DNA from: Taudactylus pleione
Taxonomy: Eukaryota > Chordata > Amphibia > Anura > Myobatrachidae
Reading direction: 5' to 3'
Assembly: GCA_031769625.1 (NCBI GenBank)
Contig: JAUIMM010000719.1
Location: forward strand, 1,345,001 to 1,409,000
Length of the DNA stretch: 64,000 nt
Shown: positions 58,171-64,000 of the stretch, one piece after another
How the letters are laid out: each line of letters opens with the position of its first letter
Numbering within the stretch: the stretch's first letter is position 1
Made by a program: the position numbers and the translations under genes
The notes under the pieces: model-generated
The model's input: only the letters and a program-made list of their open reading frames with translations
Database searches by the model: none
What the model was told of the DNA's origin: nothing

Positions 58171-60103
58171 AGGGGCACATCCACTTGCCAATTTCTATGA
58201 GCGATTAAACAATAAAGAAATAATTATCATTCAGTCGCTCATGAATTGTGCATGAATTGGGCATATCAATGTCGGAAACGACCAGCGATGCGCACTACCA
58301 CTGGTCATTTCCGACATCAATCATCGCCCGAACATGCTGGTCAACCTGACGATTGAAGGCAGGTTGAGCATGTTAGGGGATGATTGATGTGCCTACACTG
58401 AATGACTGAATGACTGAATGTTCAGTGTAGGCACAGCACAGACTGTGAAATGACTGTACGCTTACAATGTCGTAATCGTGCAGACGTTTTAAAGTCTGCT
58501 AGTGGATGTGCGCAGGGCAGTTTCTAGGGTCTGAGGCTCCCAGTGCGAGCAGTCAAAATGCGCCCCCCCCCTCGAAGCAGTAATATTGTGGAGTGGGCGT
58601 GGCGTCATCGTGAGGGGGTGTGGTATCACAGTAAAGGAGTGTGATCTAGAAAGACCACAGAATGACAGCCACCGTGACTACTGAGTACAAGGGTGTCTAA
58701 CCTGTCAGAGGCAAAGCGCTGAAAAATATATGGAGCTAAATAAAAGATAGACAGCATGCGCGCGCCGGAGGCGCGCACTCAAAAAATGGGGTGTGGCCTA
58801 GCTGTCACAAGCCCACGCCGCATTTCTGTGTGCATGCCTGTGGTGTGACATTTGCAGAAGTATGACCTTGCATCACACCCGGTTTTAGTCGCGTTGGGAG
58901 CGAGCCCAGCCAGATCCACATAAAATACACTGCAACAAACCACTTCCACATAAAATATATTGGAAAAGCCAGAGGCACATAAACTATGTTTTAAAACCAC
59001 ATCCACCTCAAATACATTATTAAATCCAGAACCACATAAAACACATTGAAAAAACATGATTCACATAATACACACTTCATTCCAGCCCCCTCCCTTACCA
59101 TTCTCTCCCCTCCCTTACCATTCTCTCCCCTCCCTTACCATTCCAGCCCCCTCCCTTACCATTCAAGCCCCCTCCCTTGCCATTCCATCCCGACAGGTCT
59201 TAGGCTTCCCCCCCACTGGCTCTCAGGCAAAAGTGCCCATTATGCAGTGCCCCCTGTAGTTGTCCCCATATGCAGTGTCCCCTGTATTTATGCCCCTTAT
59301 GCAGTGCCCACAGTGGTTGTGTAACTTATGCAGAGCCCCCATTAGTAGTGCCCCCTGTAGTCATGTCCCCTGTAGTCATGCCCCCATCAGTAATGCCCCC
59401 AATAGTAATGGTTCCTGTTGTAGTGCCCCAGTAGTAGTGTCCCCAGTTGTATTGCCCCCAATAGTAATGCCCCCTGTAGTAGAGTCCCCTTTATAAATTC
59501 CCCAGTATTAATGCCCCTGTATTAGTGCCCCCAATAGTAATGCTCCCTTTGTAGTAGTGCCCCAAGTAGAAAAGCCCCAAGTAGTAGTGCCCCCAGTAGA
59601 AGTGCCCCTGGCCCCTGAGTAATGCCTCCTAAGCAATAACCCCAGTAGAAGTGCCCCCTGAGCAATGTCCCTAGTAGCTGTGCCCAGGTGCCCCCAGTAG
59701 TGGTGGCTCCCCCAGCAGAAGTGCCCCCAGTAGTAGTGCCTCCCCCCAAGTATTGTCCAGGCTGCCTGCACACACACAAAAAAAAAAAAACAGTAACACT
59801 TACCTTCAGCCCCGCTCTGGCCCCAGCTCTGGCGTCCGCTCCGCTCGGCTGCTCCTCTCTCTGCACTATGGGAAAGACGTCATGACGTCCTCCCATAGTG
59901 CACATTGTGGGAGCCGGAAGCCGGAAGCAGGAGCCTCCGTCTCCGTCTCCGGCTGCTCTGCTCTGCCGGGCGCCCGCTGGTAACTGAATCTCAGCGGGCG
60001 CCCGGCAGTTAACATGCTGTTTCTACAGCAGGGGTAGGAGGCAGCGCGCCCCGTGCGATTGCACGGGTCGCCTGCCCCTAGAAACGGCCCTGGATGTGCG
60101 GCA
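58171..60103. mobile_element. Multi-hairpin MITE, split near its right end by a hAT element
   Basis: The left end AGGGGCACATCCACT is complementary to the right end AGTGGATGTGCGGCA, counting across the insertion at 58513-60092. TAA at 58168-58170 and 60104-60106 is the target duplication. The interior has three successive hairpins: 58274-58318 (GTCGGAAACGACCAG with CTGGTCATTTCCGAC), 58332-58375 (AACATGCTGGTCAACCTG with CAGGTTGAGCATGTT) and 58391-58433 (TGCCTACACTGAA with TTCAGTGTAGGCA). Confidence 0.85.
58513..60092. mobile_element. Non-autonomous hAT element with AGTAGTGCCCC internal array
   Basis: Ends are CAGGGCAGTTTCTAGGG and CCCCTAGAAACGGCCCTG. The flanking 8-bp repeats GATGTGCG (58505-58512 and 60093-60100) are perfect. 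The interior has a four-copy CCTCCCTTACCATTC run (59088-59190) and a degenerate array of AGTAGTGCCCCC-like units (59230-59750). ACTTACCTTCAGCCCCGCTC and a palindrome around GACGTCATGACGTC follow. This interior matches 36410-37200 although the termini differ. No transposase; minus and plus frames across the array are artefacts. Confidence 0.93.
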
Positions 60104-60428
60104 TAAGAGCGAGACCACTGAGTTTTCATCAATTGCAAGAAAGTCATCTGCATTTAAAGAGAGTTTTATGGCTTATTCCCCTAATTACAGATGAGAAAAA
60201 GGTCCAAATGGGCACCATATATTTGAATCTTGGCTGAAGGACAATTATACAGGGATAATAGTTTATGAAGACACTGGAGTCCTGTCCCAAGTGTTTCAGC
60301 ACCTCCATAATGAAACTCCAGTACACTCTCTTGAATGCCTTCTCCATGTCCACAATAAAAATAAAAAAAACATGTTTGACTGTCCCCTACCAACATGATG
60401 TATCACATCAATCATCCTAGGGACATTG

Positions 60429-60979
60429 GGGGTCATTCAGACCCGGTCATTAGCGCCGATGCACTCGGACCGGGTCGATGGCCCCCCACAGAGCATGCGC
60501 ACGACGGTGACGGCGCCGTCGTGCGCATGCGTGAGACCCCCTACGACCAACAGCGCCGATCGTAGCGGGTCTCGATCCAAATGGGGCGAGCTGTCGATGT
60601 TGATTGACAGCTCGCCCCGTTTGGAAGGCGGGCCGGGGGGGTGGCAGCCCAAACGGAGGCGTTCCCATGGGAACGCCTACTGTTTGGGGGAGGCCCAACT
60701 GACATCACTAGTGATGTCAGTGGAGAGCTTCCAGCTCTGACAGAGCCAGAAGCTCTCCGGGGCTTACGACTAGTGAGACCCTACCCTAGGGTCTCATCGT
60801 AAGCCCCGATGGTCGCGATGGTCTCTGACCATCACGACCATCACTGTAGCGGTCGTTAGAGCTGTGGGTGTAAACCCACAGCCTAACGACCGAAATGGAG
60901 GCGGGCGGTCAGGATGCAAGCGGCCGCCCAGTTTCTGAGCGACCGCTTGCATCCTCTGACTGCCTCTGAATGAGGCCCC
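60429..60979. mobile_element. MITE related to 11302-11805, inserted in the L1 RT
   Basis: Ends GGGGTCATTCAGAC and CTGAATGAGGCCCC. Flanks TTG and TTA suggest a TTA target duplication with one change. It shares with the earlier copy CGTGCGCATGCG, a GGGGCGAGCTGTC/GACAGCTCGCCCC hairpin, and GGCGTTCCCATGGGAACGCC. Additional palindromes lie at 60700-60900 (GGGTTTACACCCACAG context, ATGGTCGCGATGGTC with GACCATC). L1 RT coding resumes on both sides. Confidence 0.85.
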
Positions 60980-61350
60980 TTATTCTTTCCTCTCTGTCTA
61001 AAATGAAACACACCAGGTCCCTATAAATCACATATGGGAGAAGAATAATCATACAGTTGGCCAGTAACGTTACAAATAATTTGAGATATTTTTAGGAGGG
61101 AGATTGGGTGTTATATCTGGGATGGGTCCTCCCCCTATTTAGGAATAAAGGTTATGTGTTCATCTAGGTCTGTCTTGTTGCAGAGACAGGAGAATGTCTT
61201 GATAAATGTTGTAGATAATTACTGGGCAGCCATCTGGGCCAGGGTTCTTCCAGTTGAGAGTGGACACAAGTGCTACATCAATTTCCTCTCTTCTAAAATG
61301 CTTTTCAAGCAGTTTATATACCTGTTAACAAATGTTTCTTACTTTTTATC

Positions 61351-61462
61351 ACAATAGTGAATATATGAGAATCTAATAGTATTTTTTTTTTAGAATGTCT
61401 CTATTACTTTAGGAGTTTGAATGATACACAAGCAAAGTTTATAATATTAGATTTATAAACAA
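61351..61462. other. Short AT-rich spacer
   Basis: No feature seen. Confidence 0.4.
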
Positions 61463-62150
61463 CTAGCTGAAGCACCCGGCGTTGCCTGGTTTTAAATCTA
61501 AGTTATTAAATTTTATTATGTGATGTCATCCAAAACCATCCAGTGGAAGGCTCAGAACAGACTCCCCAGGTTAAAGTTCTGCCCAGCATACACCAATGGA
61601 AGTATTGTGACCTAAACCCCCTAGTTTGTCTTCTGAGAACCAATGTTACCACTCTTGAAGTTTTCATCCAAATTATGTGATGTAGTCCAAATCCATCCAG
61701 TGGATGGCCCAGAACAGGCTCCCAGAGTCAAAGTTCTGCCTGGTATAATCTGCTGTGAGGTCTGACTGGGACCCCAATACCTTCATTAGGCATCCCAGAC
61801 CAATTGCCACCCCCTGTGGAGTTTTCATTCAAATTCATCCAGTGGAAGACCCAGAATAGGCTTCCAGTGTTAAAATTCTGCCCAGCATCCCCGGGACAAA
61901 GTTCTGCCCAGTGTACACCAACAGGTCCAACTGTGACCTCAACCCCTTAATATGCCTTCTGGGATCCATTGTTACCACTATGTGAAGCTTTAGTCCAAAT
62001 CCATCCAGTGGAAGGCTTAGAACAGGCTCCCTGGGTCAAAGTTCTGCCCAGCCTACACCAAAGATAGGTCCGGCCGGGACCCTATTCCCCGTGAAATCTG
62101 GCCAGGATCCGATTGGACCATCTTGCATTAGTTTCATCTCAAACAGACCA
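61463..62150. mobile_element. Element with CCCGGCGTTGCCTGG end and four ~155-bp internal repeats
   Basis: It starts near ACTAGCTGAAGCACCCGGCG. AATCCATCCAGTGGAAGG, AGAACAGGCTCCC and AAAGTTCTGCCCAGC recur at about 61535, 61690, 61832 and 61998. A conserved CACC and GACC-TTCTG/ATTGTTACC part lies between. A partial extra AAAGTTCTGCCCAG lies at 61897. I recognise the opening words as a widespread dispersed repeat but cannot name its class. Confidence 0.7.
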
Positions 62151-62560
62151 ATTATTATTATTATTATCCTTTATTTATATGGCGCCACAAGGGTTCCGCA
62201 GCGCCTGACAAATTACAGAAACAAATGAGCACACAAGACAACAGCTATTAACAGTACAGACAATGCAGTGCAAGTACATGATTTATATACATTGCTGCAT
62301 AACACCTAAATAAGCAGCAGGGTGTCAGTAATCAGTTTTAGGTGCCATTGTGAATGAAAGTAAAAGTAAGGCAAGAAGAAGCACGTGAGGAAAGAGGGCC
62401 CTGCTCGCGAGAGCTTACATTCTGAGGGGAGGGTCAGACAAACAGGGGTGACACAGATGGGCTAGATAGTGAGGAAGGAGCATAGAGTAGTGGGTTAGGA
62501 TGAGCGCTGGAAAGCATTGAGGAAGAAATGGGTCTTGATGGCCCATTTGAAGATTAAGAG
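62151..62560 (-). mobile_element. L2-type LINE 3' end
   Basis: ATT repeats (62152-62166), then TTATATGGCGCCACAAGG, TTCCGCAGCGCC, AGAGGGCCCTGCTCGCGAG, CTTACATTCTGAGG, GGTTAGGATGAGCGCTGG and GGGTCTTGATGGCCC, collinear with 12530-12930 up to about 62560. Confidence 0.9.
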
Positions 62561-63360
62561 CTAGGAAGCCAAGTGATGGAGGAATTTTGCAGGAGCAGTG
62601 GTGTCAGAGGGGTAAATCCAGGGTTTGGTGATGGCTAGGAGAATCCAGGCATTGCAGATGAAGTGCTCATGAACGGAGACCAGTTTATTATAGACAAAAC
62701 TGGCTTTCCAGAGGGAACAGGAGAGAGGGACAGAGTTAAGAGGTGAGAGGAGAATGAGATTATTAGGGTTGATGCAGTGTGGAGGTGATACTGATCTAGA
62801 GAAGGGGAATAAGGAGTGTGGGGTTATGTGGCTGGCTTCTGAATGAGGAAGGGTGACAGCAGGTGGTGGGTCAGGTGGAGGTTTAGTGTGGTGTAGGGGG
62901 GGGGGAGAGGATAGGTAACTTGGAGAAAAGAGAGGGTGCAGGGTTTAGTGGTGGTGCAGCAGGACCATGGTGGAAGAGAAGTGAATAATACTGGAGTTGT
63001 GGGAGATGCAGTTGAGAGACTTATATGTGATGAAGAGAGACAGAGGAGGGGGAGAACGTAGAGGGGACTATGGATGGAGAAAAGAGGTGAAAACTGGTGG
63101 TAGAGGAGAAAATAATGTAGCGGCTGAGTGAGGGTGGAGTAGAATAAAAGAGACATCGTGTAGATGAGGCGGTTGGGGGTGAAAAAGTCAGTAGTAGTAA
63201 TGAGTTTGAGATGAGGGAGCAGTACAGGTCAAAGGTCAAAATCAGATAAAAGAAAGAACAGTGCTGGAAGATGTAAAGGCACAACTACAATAGTAAATTA
63301 TAACCAAAAAAGGAGTGTAGAGCTGTTAAAGTAGCAAGACTTGAGAATTAGTCTAAAGTA

Positions 63361-63362
<2 letters not shown>
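62561..63362. other. Purine-rich region, nothing recognised
   Basis: G/A-rich plus strand (GAGGGGGAGAACG and similar). The complementary pyrimidine-rich frames of 87-110 codons are low-complexity (Ser, Leu, Pro) and not credible as genes. Could be an extended LINE body too diverged to read. Confidence 0.4.

Positions 63363-63402
<40 letters not shown>
63363..63402. repeat. (TA)n microsatellite
   Basis: Alternating AT run followed by AAAAAAAGG. Confidence 0.97.
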
Positions 63403-63407
<5 letters not shown>

Positions 63408-64000
63408 AGGTATAGGTGTGAAACAATGGTAGATACTACAGTAAAGATAAATTGACAGTGGTATTTGAATGATTTAAACAATGTAGAGAAGAAACGCAAA
63501 CATACAAGTATTAAATGTTCAGTAAGCAGGTAGTTGCTTGCAATGCTGAAGCAGGGTGTTGGCAGAAGGTGGGTCCAGGTTATAATGGAAGCTGGTTGCT
63601 GAGTAGCAGGGTTTCCAGAAGCTCAGAAGATCCTTTGCTTTTTTCCAAGTTATAGAGAGTTCTTTTAAAATATTGTCCTCCTGTCTTCCTCCTGCTGAAC
63701 TCCTGACTAACTCTTGAAGTTATGCTGTACATGTAATCCCACTTAGAAAAAACCCACTTTGAAATAAAACCTAGCAGCCTTGTACAAGCCTAAAGCCTTG
63801 TGACCTACTGATTATATAGTTAAGCATAACATGTGTAGTCACTGATGACACCCACCCTCATTACCCTCACCCACACCAGATACAAGTCATAAAATTCTAA
63901 TACAAACAAGCAAGGCCAAAACAGCATCCCATGAAGCTAGGAGATAAGATCTGACTATATAATTAAATTTAAAGTTACTCTGGTGTTTACAGATATTAAA
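63403..64000. other. Intergenic, nothing recognised
   Basis: No gene-like or repeat signal recognised. Confidence 0.4.

Larger units (their letters stand above)
55700..61350 (-). mobile_element. L1-type LINE ORF2 relic with nested insertions
   Basis: Segments on the minus strand follow L1 ORF2 order. NWKNPGPDG with IYNIYQDILLSL, and IGGGPIPDITPN with NISNYL, lie at 61340-61010. DMEKAFKRVYWSFIMEVLKH, the RT block before the catalytic centre, lies at 60395-60144. WTVVGFVWGGWRPRFGHEIL lies at 57290-57100. EMQYKILCRG, the Cys/His-type region with SLLHIWLQC-like words, and FWHKFHEISEEITG lie at 56480-56250. The remainder to about 55700 is probably 3' UTR, purine-rich on the plus strand. Many stops and frameshifts. 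DNA elements at 57290-57889, 58171-60103 and 60429-60979 interrupt it. Clade beyond L1-like is uncertain. Confidence 0.75.

Noticed and set aside
59508..59905. Gly/His/Tyr-rich minus-strand frames
   Set aside because: Complement of the AGTAGTGCCCC array; the same composition appears at 36471-37080.
1..64000. tRNA, rRNA or snRNA genes
   Set aside because: The only tRNA-like boxes seen belong to SINE heads; no cloverleaf gene was recognised by eye.

Overview
The window looks like a stretch of vertebrate genome, most probably amphibian (anuran). Two intronless TAS2R-type bitter taste receptor copies lie about 22 kb apart on the minus strand. They sit in a very repeat-rich, AT-rich background that mixes L1, L2/CR1-type and DIRS-like retroelements, tRNA-derived SINEs, hAT and PIF/Harbinger DNA transposons, and long tandem arrays. 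No bacterial, phage or CRISPR signal was seen. The anuran assignment is an inference from this combination, not a proof.

Layout. 1-6700: a 35/36-bp satellite with higher-order structure that runs in from beyond the left edge. 6.7-10.7 kb: SINE fragments, then a 374-codon coiled-coil reading frame (8295-9419) that looks like the last exon of a spliced gene. 10.7-19 kb: SINEs (one split by a MITE), an L2-type LINE, a broken hAT transposase, and an element with inverted arms. 19-25 kb: a duplicated repeat, a DIRS-like reverse transcriptase/RNase H remnant, a non-autonomous hAT-like element, and a telomere-like-rich element. 25.8-30 kb: a hAT insertion with an identifiable empty site, then a near-perfect 1.4-kb hairpin. 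30.7-31.5 kb: a 5'-truncated TAS2R. 32.1-33.4 kb: a 40-bp array. 34.4-47.7 kb: a SINE-like insertion with 11-bp target duplication, a Harbinger Myb-like exon, a 47-bp array carrying a consensus-like 5' splice site in many units, a LINE, foldback elements, an internally deleted hAT and a second Harbinger-like exon. 49.3-50.8 kb: a hAT-like element containing a 95-bp array. 52.8-53.7 kb: an intact TAS2R. 54.2 kb: a 33-bp array. 55.7-61.4 kb: an L1 relic with three DNA elements inserted and a fourth nested inside one of them. 61.5-64 kb: a 155-bp tandem element, an L2 3' end and simple repeats.

The only reading frames I would defend as host genes are the intact TAS2R (52836-53738) and, less surely, the coiled-coil exon. 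Everything else coding-like is transposon debris or an artefact of tandem repeats. I did not find a clear new gene system. The most unusual signals are structural: several CAGGGC-ended, hAT-like elements each carry a different internal tandem array; one minisatellite multiplies a U1-type splice donor inside what may be a transposon intron; and the 58-60 kb nest can be read with target duplications at each level.
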